From positions 40,693,315 to 40,757,314 of the forward strand of contig NW_024037069.1 of NCBI RefSeq assembly GCF_015706575.1: a DNA stretch of 64,000 bases, given 5' to 3'. The position numbers and the translations under genes were made by a program. The first letter of the stretch is position 1. Each line of letters opens with the position of its first letter. Origin of the DNA: Patiria miniata (taxonomy: Eukaryota; Echinodermata; Asteroidea; Valvatida; Asterinidae). The notes beneath the pieces were generated by a model that did not search any database, had not been told where the DNA came from, and saw only the letters and a list, made by a program, of their open reading frames with translations. Of the stretch, positions 49,701-61,064 are shown one piece after another.

Positions 49701-52700
49701 AGATGAAGTTGAACGGGGCACATAAAAATAAAATAACTAATCCAATTTGCACACCTTCAGCAACATTTTCAACTTCTCCTTTCAGTGCATCCAGTTTTGT
49801 CCTCAGTGCTTTAGTCAGGACGTGAAGCCTATATCGGCTGTCCCACGATGCTTTGCCTACAAAACAAAACAAGAAAGAAAAAGAAGAAAAGAAATGATAG
49901 ACAAATAGAACCACTTGTACAAAATATGCACTCAGGGGTGATGTTTTCTATTTTCATCCATGAAAGAATACTTGTGCAGAGTCTCATCTCTGTGGGCCTT
50001 TGATCAGTGAAAATTGAAATATTTTAAAATTGTCCCAGTATTTGGTACAAAAGTAAAATATTTACCATAATTAGTAAAGTTACCATGCTTGGGGAAGTCA
50101 TTCAGGGCAGATTTAGCAACATGAATGAGGTGATTGCACTCTGTTGTCAGCTCCATAATTCTCCCCTGGATATCTCTGGATGGAAGAGATGTGGACGACT
50201 GCTGAAACTACAAGCAACAATGTGTAACAAACTTTAAACTCTGTCACTGCACAAATCTTAACCCATTAGCACATGTACTACTTTGTATTACATTGTATTT
50301 ATTTGTATTACATTGTATGTATTCCCTGGAGAATCCATAAGACCATAGAGTGCTTTGGTGGTTTCAGGCAGTACAAGGAGTAACAGATGTATAAGGGCGG
50401 TAAATGGACTAATCGATTAAGTCCTTTAAAACAATATAAAAAAGGTAAAATTGCTCCAAGGATTAAGGGCTGTTGTTTAAGGGATACTGACCTATGTTTT
50501 TGCTTGAGGTAGGGGTTGGGACGGGGGCGGGGCTGGAGGGGTGGGAGATGGGGAGGAGGGGGGGGGCTTAAGGGGGAAAATTGGGAGGGAGAGATGGACA
50601 CTTGTAACTTAGGGATGCTGTTAAATTTGGTGGAATAGAGAAAACGTAATAGTAAAATACTGAGAAAGTAACAGTAAATTTGTGTAAATTTTTTACACAA
50701 TCATCAAACAGTACAAACAATGGCGGAACTGTAGTTACTATTTTCTCAAATCGAGTTAATGAAGAAAAAACTTTAAAAAAATTACAAAAAATGGAAAATC
50801 CTTTTAAATTCCTACTTTTGATTCCAATCGCTGCCGAAAGTGTTGAGAAGGCAGCGATTGCTCTTCAGATTCCATCTTAGATGACAGTCTCTGTCTGAGC
50901 TTGGAGATATCTGACTGGAGTTTCTTGAGTTTGCCTGGCACCTTGAGGTTGCGCCTGAAGACAAATTTGTGAAAGGCACAAACTGTAAGACACAAAATAT
51001 ACGTAATACCATCTTCCCTTTGAGAAATCCTACAAGTGTTCAAATGGGCTCATTTAAAACAAACCCGCGCAGCATTGTCTGTCAATTTTTTAGTTGCGTT
51101 TTGATTACTCTAAGTTCTTAGTTCTTTATACAAAACTGAATTTTCTCTTTAGCATCTGTTTTCAGTTTGTCCAAAATAGCTTATCAGATATAAAGTAAAC
51201 AAAAGTGTGCAAGTTGACTTTAAAAGCTGAGATTTTTTCATAAATACAGGACTTGTTTTGGAACAACATGTATGATGTGTGTGACATCATTATTTTTGTA
51301 AACAGTTACTGCTTTGCATTCTGACAGCAAAAAAAGTTTAAGTGTAATAAAACAAACCTAAATTGACAACGTTTTGAATATGTGGCAAACACGATGAACA
51401 ATTGTTAAAAATCTTATATTGGCAACTTTTACCTCATCTATAGACCAGTTGATCACTTGAGCTATCTGCTTGAGATTTAAAAACAAATGAGGCAGTGGCT
51501 AGACTAGTCAGTGTCTGGTACCCTAAACATTCAAGAGTGAACGTACAGTCGTGTCAATCGACACACTCTAGTCTGTTTGGCTTACCCATCCCTCTTCAGC
51601 ATGAACAGTCTAGGGTTGTCTTCCTGGACACTCTTTCCACAATCTCCCGTCTCTGAAGAACTTGGCGTAGCTGAGGATACCTCACTCAGTCTCAACCCTG
51701 CCGTTTTCTGTACAACATTTCCCATTCTATCTACCAAATGTTTATGTTCATAAGCTATTTCTGAAGGCTGTTTTGGCACTCCTACAGACTTTTGACTCCC
51801 TTTATTCCCGGCATCAGGCAAATCTCCGTTTCGTTTTTCTCTGATGGCAGATGTATTCTCTGTTCTTATCCAACATGGTTTTTCCATTCTTTTGACTGCC
51901 TGCGGTACCTTTGTCTGTATTTAATACATTTTTGCCTCCTGCGCTGTTGGATTTCTTAGTTCCGTTCACAGCAGTATTAGGCCCTTTTCCCTTACTGAAA
52001 TTTCTTGTTGCAGTAGATTCTCTAGCATTTTGGGCACCGACAGTTTTCGGCTTCATTGCCTTGTTGCCCACAGAATTAGCCACAGGCTTGGCAGTGACAT
52101 TTCTGCCGATTTCCGAGGAAGTGGTTTTGAAGTGGGATTTGGCCAAAGGTTTCGGCCGGGGAACCTTGGCGCTGTATGCCGCTCTGGCCTGGGCTGTTCC
52201 AGGCCTCAGCTTGGGAGTGGAGTTTGCGCCAGACTTCTCCAAAATCCGTGGTTTCACGTCGGCAAACAGCTTCTTTAAGGACGACTGGGAAATGACGGCA
52301 AACTCCTGTCCATCGATGACTTGGCCGGTGGGCTCGGATGGAGCATTTCCCCCAGTCGTTTGATCGGCATCTGGTGCCATTGTTCCTTCCTCTTGACGTA
52401 ACTCCTCCAGTGGGTTGAGCTGCACGCCGAAAACAAAAAATGGCCAAGATATAGTTAGTCAGTTACAAGTCAAATCACAAGTCAATCACAAGTCAGGTCA
52501 CATCTGATAGGCAATATTAAAGGGAATATACATCATTTGCTTTTGCTGTAATTTTCAGAAATGGATGGAATTGGGGGGTTGGAAATATATAGCAAATATA
52601 GTTACACTGACTTTTTTGAGGTTTTGGTTCGAAAATGCTATAAAAACCAAGAAAAACAATCATTTTCCTATAGTCTGGCTCCCAGACTCCATATAAGAAG

Positions 52701-53351
52701 AAACAGAGCAGTTTACATACAATGGGGAATTGTAAGGTCAGGGAACCAGTCTAGCTGGCTTGTACCCGTTCATAGGTGTGTAATCGATTGCAAACAAGTG
52801 CGATGGTCAATTGGGGCCAGTATTTGAAATAAAGCCAGTGTTTTCCAACGCTAATCGGCCGACCAGCGTTGGAAATTGATACAAAAGTACCACTTTTCTT
52901 GAAAATGACAGTATACCAGGTGCCATGATTTTACAGGATGCTTTACACTGTCATTCACTAACAGTCCAGCAAGGTATTTCAAAATGATTTGGTAGTTTTA
53001 TTTTTTGATGTTTGCAAATGTTGTATTTTCCCTTTAACAAATGACAACATTTTGCAAAGACAGGACCTGCATCAAATGCCAAGACTGACCCTCTTCTGGA
53101 GTTGCCTAGCCCTCTGAGCCTTAACCAAGGCCCTCTCCACCTCAGCCAGGGTCTCCGCCTCTTCCAGCGATGCGGCGTCGCCATGGTTACCAGCATCACC
53201 ATCTCCTGCTAGAGGGGCGCCAGACTTGGCAGGCTTGGCTTTGGGAGGCCAGGGCTGGTTGAGCAGAGGGCGGAAGTCTTGACAGATTCTCTCACAGAGA
53301 TCTCTGCTGGTTTCGACGCACAGGGTCACATCCGTGATAAACTGCTCAATC
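46743..53351 (-). CDS. TEDC2: TEDC2-like (tubulin epsilon and delta complex protein 2), frameshifted copy
   Basis: Known TEDC2 works with delta- and epsilon-tubulin in centriole triplet stability. Minus-strand exons: 53351-53090, 52419-51586, 50954-50816, 50201-50084, 49856-49755, 48954-48805, 47543-47407 and 46910-46743 (TGA). The short first exon with ATG was not found. All visible junctions have AG/GT and agreeing phase. Family-like parts are CVETSRDLCERICQDFRPLL near the N-terminus, SLEEAETLAEVERALVKAQ, LFMLKRDG then LKVPGKLKKLQSDISKLRQR, WDSRYRLHVLTKALRTKLDA, QLRELQRLATLQHDVQRLSL, and the C-terminal LIGQEILPMME plus ALYRSLYGLLCHGGQL. The last parts align well with my memory of human TEDC2 (QIHLEK, ALCRAVHSLLCEGG). 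Exon 2 is one base longer than the right-arm copy (834 against 833). An altered run near 51860-51872 breaks the frame here. The first three exons lie in the palindrome arm. Confidence 0.78.
47670..48235 (-). repeat. Dispersed non-autonomous element, long copy with internal insertion
   Basis: Reverse complement of 11520-11830 in two blocks. One (about 47685-47930) contains CCATGGGTACGATCTTG, CATCATGCCTTGCGCGATC, AATTAGGACTGCAGTCGA and ATTTAGCAAGGATTTAT. The other (about 48145-48205) contains GTTAGTGAAGGAAC and GCGCACGCGCCCATGGAGTT. About 215 extra bases separate them here. It lies in a TEDC2 intron. Confidence 0.7.
48600..48662 (-). repeat. tRNA-derived SINE head
   Basis: The minus strand reads GATAGCTCAGTCGGTAGATC (A-box) and GAGGTCAGAGGTACAAATCC (B-box-like). 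A further tRNA-like B-box GGTTCAAATCC lies nearby on the plus strand at 48434-48444. They lie in a TEDC2 intron. Not an intact tRNA. Confidence 0.45.
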
Positions 53352-53679
53352 CTGCATCAAAGTTTGGGATAAAATAAAGGAGAGAATCACGGGTTAGCCA
53401 ATACCTATTAGGGCCTAGGGCCTACTAGTCGTCTCAAGTGGATGACAAGTAAGATCACAAGTAGAAGGGAATGACCAGTGACAAAGGCACGCTTTTGACA
53501 CAGCTTATGATTTTAATGAAGGCAGTGGATATTTAGCCAGATCATTATTCATAATGATTAGCCGGAACAGCACTGAACATGCGCAGTCACAGTTTTTTGG
53601 ACCTTAAAGTTTTACTGTGACACACGCCAACACTGTCATTGTGAGTTCGTATCCACAAGATGGGAATCAGACCATTTAC

Positions 53680-53940
53680 AATTTCTGACTTATTTCCATT
53701 TAAAAAAAAATCCTCCAAAGCCAGGAATCAGAAAAAGAAAATGCTCTAGGCCCCTACAAATAAATTTAGGAGTCAATTTAAAATTATTAATAAAAGAATA
53801 TTCTCATTTTTTTCAATTATACAAACTACAAACAAAATGTCAATAGAGCATGACAGGGGTTTCAAACCTGGGATCTCTTGCTATCACTCGACATGCCATC
53901 CATTCCCCGACTTGCTGCTCGATCGATGGGTAATTTAATA
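53680..53940 (-). repeat. tRNA-derived SINE, copy B (left arm)
   Basis: Minus-strand head GATCGAGCAGCAAGTCGGGG with B-box-like CCAGGTTTGAAACCCC, then about 120 bases later the body CTGGCTTTGGAGGATTTTTT followed by AATGGAAATAAG. The same body follows the tRNA-like head at 54131, in opposite orientation, which supports one SINE family. Confidence 0.5.
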
Positions 53941-54130
53941 CTTTATAATGTAGGCCTGATTGCCTATACATCAAAGAGGGCACTGTAACATCTCTCACAG
54001 TCTCAGGCATAATATCGTTTACTAAACGAAGTGGCTATCGTTACGGCACTCGTTGTTTAGCGCCCTCTACGATATTTTTTGATACGCACGCGGGTATATA
54101 ATTATTTGTTTCTCCACGTTTTTTCGAGCA

Positions 54131-54300
54131 GTGCGCCAGCTCAGCCGATAGAGGGTAGGATTTTGCACCGCGAGGTTGCGGGTTCGAATCTCAGTTTTGC
54201 ACTCGAATTTTTTTCCTTTTCTAACCTGAGGCTTTGGAGGATTTTTTTTAAAAGGGAAATAAAGTCGAATTTCATAAAGTTCAAATTCACTTTTTTCCTT
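54131..54300 (+). repeat. tRNA-derived SINE, copy A (left arm)
   Basis: Head GCGCCAGCTCAGCCGATAGA (A-box) and TTGCGGGTTCGAATCTC (B-box), then the body GAGGCTTTGGAGGATTTTTT and GGGAAATAAAG. No proper anticodon arm, so not a working tRNA. A mirrored copy is at about 60115-60282. Confidence 0.55.
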
Positions 54301-54763
54301 CTAATTTTATATTTTCTTGTCATGTTTTTTATAAAAGTTGCCAGGTTGCAGTCTACCGTAACGATAGAAAATGGGAAATGCGTTACGGCTGCCGTAACAA
54401 TAGCCACTGCGTTTACTAAAAGAAAGCCGGATCCGGCAATATATCAGCTACCTTTAGAAAAACTGACTTGAGACATTGAATGTGTGAATGTAGGCCCTAC
54501 AAACATGACAAATTTATGTGAATGTGAAATTGTGATTGTGTTGCCGGTTATTTTGTTTGCAGCTCTTACTTTTCTACTATATATTCGGATTTGACAGATT
54601 ATCTTAACATTTTCTGTTGCTCACGTCATATTATTTGAACATAATTATTCTAAATGGTTAATCATTCGATAGTTCTGTTTTACCGGTCAAAATGATGATC
54701 CATGATCGTGACGATCCATCACTCAATTTTGACGAGCGCTCCATAAACCTTAAATAGCGCCCT

Positions 54764-54946
54764 CTATTGGGTAAAAACAGTCGCTCCCCATTTCGACTGG
54801 TACTCGGCGTCCATTGCTTTGACGTATTGGTACACCATTGAAATCCTGAAACGCAATCGTCCTTTTCCAACGATCTCCCAGTGGCGTTTGCACGTGTGAG
54901 TTTTGCTCCGCATTTCGTCGATAATTTGTTCCCATTTTTTCGTCAT
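54764..54946 (-). CDS. Small 60-aa ORF, unknown (left arm)
   Basis: ATG to stop, beginning MTKKWEQIIDEMRSKTHTCK and containing FRISMVYQYVKAMDAEYQSK. The protein is identical in the mirrored copy at 59465-59647. It is basic, helical-looking and codon-like in composition, and preceded by A+T-rich sequence. It lies upstream of TEDC2 on the same strand, so it could be a separate small gene, part of a transposon (a GCGCCCTCTA word follows the stop) or chance. I do not recognise it. Confidence 0.3.
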   Translation of the reverse strand: MTKKWEQIIDEMRSKTHTCKRHWEIVGKGRLRFRISMVYQYVKAMDAEYQSKWGATVFTQ

Positions 54947-57136
54947 TTTAATAAATAAATTTTACATTTCTGTGTGAATGGGTATTCAGTGATTCATCAG
55001 TGAATGCCACAAAGGTCATCAGCCGTATCTGATGTGATTTTTTTTTAAGTTGAAATATTGCTAGTTTTTCCACGTTGAGATATGGAGGTGAATTAGGGCG
55101 CCCTCTAGCAGCTGCATTCTTATCTTTTGCCAGTTTTGGAGAATATGGTTACAGTAGGTCTCCATTGTTTATGCCTTAAAATGCTCATCATCTGTCATTA
55201 TCAATATTGGCATGTTGGTAATGCAGCTTGGGTATGGATGACAAACAAACCAGGCAATTTGTGCACAAACCTATGCAGTCATGTCTGTTAAAACTTTCAT
55301 TTGATTCCTCAAATTCATAAGAATTTAGTGATAGTTTTTCACACATTGTCGTATGGTTAATTAAAAAATACATCAAAAACCTTTTTTTTTATTTAAAGAT
55401 TATCAGAATGAAGGAAGTTTTTGGGAATCCCTTTTTAGATAACAGTTTCATTACTCATGAAAATGTCATTACGGTTGGTGACTAGCCTGTGTAAAAGGCA
55501 TGGCAGGGGAGAGGAAAAGTAAGGGTTTTTTACAGTCATAGCTCAGTGTTCTCCAACATGTAGAACAAACCTGGCGCCCCGCCATGCTTTCTGCGGCGCC
55601 CGCATGTTTAAGAAGTCCCCGCCAAGCTTTAAAATCCTGCCGCCAGGTTTAATTTTTTTGACTCTACAGTGTACATTTACAACTAAAATAATTGATTTCA
55701 GTTGTTTTTCCACACATTAACAATGTGTTTCGATGTCATCCCAGCCCGATCGGGGTTGTCTTAAAATCTCGCTGAATCAATCACATGCACCGGCCGGCCG
55801 TGCAAACACGAGCGATTCCCCATGCACTGTACGTACGCGCGATGTACACACACTGCACTGACAACTGAATCCCCAGTTCCGGAGTGTGCCGATACTTCAA
55901 GTAGCGACAACCCCGCCGCAAAAATATATATCTGTATAAGTACACACACACACCAGCAGGAGTACGTACGGCAGATCTTACGTGCAGCCAACCGACTTTC
56001 TTTTTCTCAGTGCTTGCAAGCGCGGTACACAATATAATACGCATTGATGTTTTTGTACGAGGAAAACGAGCTCGAGGCCAAAACACGCGTGCACATGGCC
56101 ATGGTGTTCCGATCATGCCGATTGTCAAAAGTTATAAATGCGTCGATCGTGTATGGGCCCGGTTCCCTAAGAGAACAAAATCCACTTTTAATTTATTTGA
56201 CTTACCAAACTAGTTGGCGACATTTAAGAACATACAGGTAGGTCATAAATAGAGGGAAATTGGGGGGAAATGACGATGACAACGACAAAACGCAACATGA
56301 AAATAAAGATGACGATCGCATGGCACCGGCACCACCCATAAAATCGCGTAAAAAAAACGTAATTTGAATCCCATTTTGTTTTTCAAAATTACAAAAAGGT
56401 GTCATTTGATCTGAGAGAAGTCTGCTTTAGGTTGAAAAGGAAATTTCAAAGTTTGAATGCTAAAAAATCGGGGGAACTGGCCTGGAGAATCGCCTCAGAT
56501 TGCACCACAGAGCATCTAGAATCCAAAATTTTCTCGGGGCCCTTAAGCGGGCCCCGAACCCCACGCCGTAAGGGCTTCGCGCTCGCGCTCGCAGGAGTAC
56601 CCGCCGACCCAGCGCCAACCTTTAATTTTCAAAGTTGGAGAACACTGATAGCTGGAGGATTTTGCAGGATTCAGGCAGTGGTCGCCCTCCATGGACCATA
56701 TTCAAGAAATAGTGGAGGAATTTGCAGGATTTGAGGCTAGCTGGAGTTACCCAGCCCTGAGTTTTATCATTGGGTTGTCTATAAGGGCTGGAGCGCATTT
56801 TTCTCAAAACTTGTAGTATTTGCAAAAAAAATTTGGAAAATGTTCAATTTTGTCCCCGTTACACACTAATTGCAACTGCAACTCACCCCAAACTTGCCTG
56901 GAATAACCATTACACAGGTCCTTGAAGTAAAAAACGATCCACAATGAAGATTCAGCTTACAATTGCAGTGAAAACAGGAGGAATAACCGCTAACTTGACA
57001 ACCTTGCTGGATTGGCCAGGACCGCTATGGTTTGTGCACAAAAAAAATTGTGTACAATGAATGGCGGTCGATTAACAGGCACAGAGAGCGATCGCTGTCA
57101 ACTACTCGTTTTGCCGGCTGCGCTGGCTGTTGGCGC

Positions 57137-57146
57137 GTGACGTCAC
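57137..57146. promoter_or_regulatory. CRE-like palindrome GTGACGTCAC (left copy)
   Basis: Full TGACGTCA core inside GCGCGTGACGTCACGCGG, about 40 bases from the palindrome spacer and upstream of the TEDC2 exons on the minus strand. A mirrored copy lies at about 57265-57274. A role as TEDC2 promoter element is inference. Confidence 0.35.
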
Positions 57147-57183
57147 GCGGAAGCGTAACACCCGATGACTGTTTCATGCACTA

Positions 57184-57227
57184 GTAAGGTTTACACTCGC
57201 ATCACAGCTTTGGTACCGAACCGCAAA
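57184..57227. other. 44-bp unique spacer at the palindrome centre
   Basis: The only non-mirrored sequence between the arms. It starts GTAAGGTTTACACTCGCATC and ends CCGAACCGCAAA. It does not look like the PacBio hairpin adapter, which is TCTCTC/GTTG-rich. Confidence 0.95.
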
Positions 57228-59464
57228 TAGTGCATGAAACAGTCATCGGGTGTTACGCTTCCGCGTGACGTCACGCGCCAACAGCCAGCGCAGCCGGCAA
57301 AACGAGTAGTTGACAGCGATCGCTCTCTGTGCCTGTTAATCGACCGCCATTCATTGTACACAATTTTTTTTGTGGCACAAACCAATAGCGGTCCTGGCCA
57401 ATCCAGCAAGGTTGTCAAGTTAGCGGTTATTCCTCCTGTTTTCACTGCAATTGTAGCTGAATCTTCATTGTGGATCGTTTTTACTTCAAGGACCTGTGTA
57501 ATGGTTATTCCAGGCAAGTTTGGGGTGAGTTGCAGTTGCAATTAGTGTGTAACGGGGACAAAATTGAACATTTCCAAATTTTTTTGCAAATACTACAAGT
57601 TTTGAGAAAAATGCGCTCCAGCCCTTATAGACAACCAATGATAAAACTCAGGGCTGGGTAACTCCAGCTAGCCTCAAATCCTGCAAATTCCTCCACTATT
57701 TCTTGAATATGGTCCATGGAGGGCGACCACTGCCTGAATCCTGCAAAATCCTCCAGCTATCAGTGTTCTCCAACTTTGAAAATTAAAGGTTGGCGCTGGG
57801 TCGGCGGGTACTCCTGCGAGCGCGGAGCGCGAAGCCCTTACGGCGTGGGGTTCGGGGCCCGCTTAAGGGCCCCGAGAAAATTTTGGATTCTAGATGCTCT
57901 GTGGTGCAATCTGAGGCGATTCTCCAGGCCAGTTCCCCCGATTTTTTTCATTCAAACTTTGAAATTTCCTTTTCAACCTAAAGCAGACTTCTCTCAGATC
58001 AAATGACACCTTTTTGTAATTTTGAAAAACAAAATGGGATTCAAATTACGTTTTTTTTTACGCGATTTTATGGGTGGTGCCGGTGCCATGCGATCGTCAT
58101 CTTTATTTTCATGTTGCGTTTTGTCGTTGTCATCGTCATTTCCCCCCAAATTTCCCTCTATTTATGACCTACCTGTATGTTCTTAAATGTCGCCAACTAG
58201 TTTGGTAAGTCAAATAAATTAAAAGTGGATTTTGTTCTCTTAGGGAACCGGGCCCATACACGATCGACGCATTTATAACTTTGACAATCGGCATGATCGG
58301 AACACCATGGCCATGTGCACGCGTGTTTTGGCCTCGAGCTCGTTTTCCTCGTACAAAAACATCAATGCGTATTATATTGTGTACCGCGCTTGCAAGCACT
58401 GAGAAAAAGAAAGTCGGTTGGCTGCACGTAAGATCTGCCGTACGTACTCCTGCTGGTGTGTGTGTGTACTTATACAGATATATATTTTGCGGCGGGGTTG
58501 TCGCTACTTGAAGTATCGGCACACTCCGGAACTGGGGATTCAGTTGTCAGTGCAGTGTGTGTACATCGCGCGTACGTACAGTGCATGGGGAATCGCTCGT
58601 GTTTGCACGGCCGGCCGTGCATGTGATTGATTCAGCGAGATTTTAAGACAACCCCGATCGGGCTGGGATGACATCGAAACACATTGTTAATGTGTGGAAA
58701 AACAACTGAAATCAATTATTTTAGTTGTAAATGTACACTGTAGAGTCAAAAAAATTAAACCTGGCGGCAGGATTTTAAAGCTTGGCGGGGACTTCTTAAA
58801 CATGGCGGGGCGCCGCAGAAAGCATGGCGGGGCGCCAGGTTTGTTCTACATGTTGGAGAACACTGAGCTATGACTGTAAAAAACCCTTACTTTTCCTCTT
58901 CCCCTGCCATGCCTTTTACACAGGCTAGTCACCAACCGTAATGACATTTTCATGAGTAATGAAACTGTTATCTAAAAAGGGATTCCCAAAAACTTCCTTC
59001 ATTCTGATAATCTTTAAATAAAAAAAAAGGGTTTTGATGTATTTTTTAATTAACCAATACGACAATGTGTGAAAAACTATCACTAAATTCTTATGAATTT
59101 GAGGAATCAAATGAAAGTTTTAACAGACATGACTGCATAGGTTTGTGCACAAATTGCCTGGTTTGTTTGTCATCCATACCCAAGCTGCATTACCAACATG
59201 CCAATATTGATAATGACAGATGATGAGCATTTTAAGGCATAAACAATGGAGACCTACTGTAACCATATTCTCCAAAACTGGCAAAAGATAAGAATGCAGC
59301 TGCTAGAGGGCGCCCTAATTCACCTCCATATCTCAACGTGGAAAAACTAGCAATATTTCAACTTAAAAAAAAATCACATCAGATACGGCTGATGACCTTT
59401 GTGGCATTCACTGATGAATCACTGAATACCCATTCACACAGAAATGTAAAATTTATTTATTAAA

Positions 59465-59647
59465 ATGACGAAAAAATGGGAACAAATTATCGACGAAATG
59501 CGGAGCAAAACTCACACGTGCAAACGCCACTGGGAGATCGTTGGAAAAGGACGATTGCGTTTCAGGATTTCAATGGTGTACCAATACGTCAAAGCAATGG
59601 ACGCCGAGTACCAGTCGAAATGGGGAGCGACTGTTTTTACCCAATAG
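59465..59647 (+). CDS. Small 60-aa ORF, unknown (right arm copy)
   Basis: Mirror of 54764-54946 with identical protein despite single-base indels elsewhere between the arms. Stop TAG lies just before AGAGGGCGCTATTTA. Function unknown; the identity adds no evolutionary evidence if the palindrome is an artefact. Confidence 0.3.
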   Translation: MTKKWEQIIDEMRSKTHTCKRHWEIVGKGRLRFRISMVYQYVKAMDAEYQSKWGATVFTQ

Positions 59648-60114
59648 AGGGCGCTATTTAAGGTTTATGGAGCGCTCGTCAAAATTGAGTGATGGATCGT
59701 CACGATCATGGATCATCATTTTGACCGGTAAAACAGAACTATCGAATGATTAACCATTTAGAATAATTATGTTCAAATAATATGACGTGAGCAACAGAAA
59801 ATGTTAAGATAATCTGTCAAATCCGAATATATAGTAGAAAAGTAAGAGCTGCAAACAAAATAACCGGCAACACAATCACAATTTCACATTCACATAAATT
59901 TGTCATGTTTGTAGGGCCTACATTCACACATTCAATGTCTCAAGTCAGTTTTCTAAAGGTAGCTGATATATTGCCGGATCCGGCTTTCTTTTAGTAAACG
60001 CAGTGGCTATTGTTACGGCAGCCGTAACGCATTTCCCATTTTCTATCGTTACGGTAGACTGCAACCTGGCAACTTTTATAAAAAAACATGACAAGAAAAT
60101 ATAAAATTAGAAGG

Positions 60115-60282
60115 AAAAAAGTGAATTTGAACTTTATGAAATTCGGACTTTATTCCCTTTTAAAAAAAATCCTCCAAAGCCTCAGGTTAGAAAAGGAAAA
60201 AAATTCGAGTGCAAAACTGAGATTCGAACCCGCAACCTCGCGGTGCAAAATCCTACCCTCTATCGGCTGAGCTGGCGCACTG
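60115..60282 (-). repeat. tRNA-derived SINE, copy A (right arm mirror)
   Basis: Reverse complement of 54131-54300, with GAGATTCGAACCCGCAA and TCTATCGGCTGAGCTGGCGC visible on the plus strand. Confidence 0.55.
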
Positions 60283-60477
60283 CTCGAAAAAACGTGGAGA
60301 AACAAATAATTATATACCCGCGTGCGTATCAAAAAAATATCGTAGAGGGCGCTAAACAACGAGTGCCGTAACGATAGCCACTTCGTTTAGTAAACGATAT
60401 TATGCCTGAGACTGTGAGAGATGTTACAGTGCCCTCTTTGATGTATAGGCAATCAGGCCTACATTATAAAGTATTAA

Positions 60478-60735
60478 AATTACCCATCGATCGAGCAGCA
60501 AGTCGGGGAATGGATGGCATGTCGAGTGATAGCAAGAGATCCCAGGTTTGAAACCCCTGTCATGCTCTATTGACATTTTGTTTGTAGTTTGTATAATTGA
60601 AAAAAATGAGAATATTCTTTTATTAATAATTTTAAATTGACTCCTAAATTTATTTGTAGGGGGCCTAGAGCATTTTCTTTTTCTGATTCCTGGCTTTGGA
60701 GGATTTTTTTTTTAAATGGAAATAAGTCAGAAATT
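60478..60735 (+). repeat. tRNA-derived SINE, copy B (right arm mirror)
   Basis: Mirror of 53680-53940: GATCGAGCAGCAAGTCGGGG, then CCAGGTTTGAAACCCC, then the body CTGGCTTTGGAGGATTTTTT. Confidence 0.5.
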
Positions 60736-61064
60736 GTAAATGGTCTGATTCCCATCTTGTGGATACGAACTCACAATGACAGTGTTGGCGTGTGTCACAG
60801 TAAAACTTTAAGGTCCAAAAAACTGTGACTGCGCATGTTCAGTGCTGTTCCGGCTAATCATTATGAATAATGATCTGGCTAAATATCCACTGCCTTCATT
60901 AAAATCATAAGCTGTGTCAAAAGCGTGCCTTTGTCACTGGTCATTCCCTTCTACTTGTGATCTTACTTGTCATCCACTTGAGACGACTAGTAGGCCCTAG
61001 GCCCTAATTAGGTATTGGCTAACCCGTGATTCTCTCCTTTATTTTATCCCAAACTTTGATGCAG

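Larger units (their letters stand above)
50417..57183. repeat. Left arm of giant palindrome
   Basis: Nearly identical to the reverse complement of 57228-64000. The base pairs of coordinates sum to 114411 at the centre and 114417 at the window edge, so the right arm is only 6 bases longer over 6.77 kb. Most of the differences I found are one-base run-length changes, usually shorter in this arm. The arm probably extends further left, but its partner lies outside the window. Confidence 0.98.

Noticed and set aside
55781..58630. Several ORFs of 65-117 aa near the palindrome centre
   Set aside because: They change frame between the two arms because of one-base indels and have no family resemblance.
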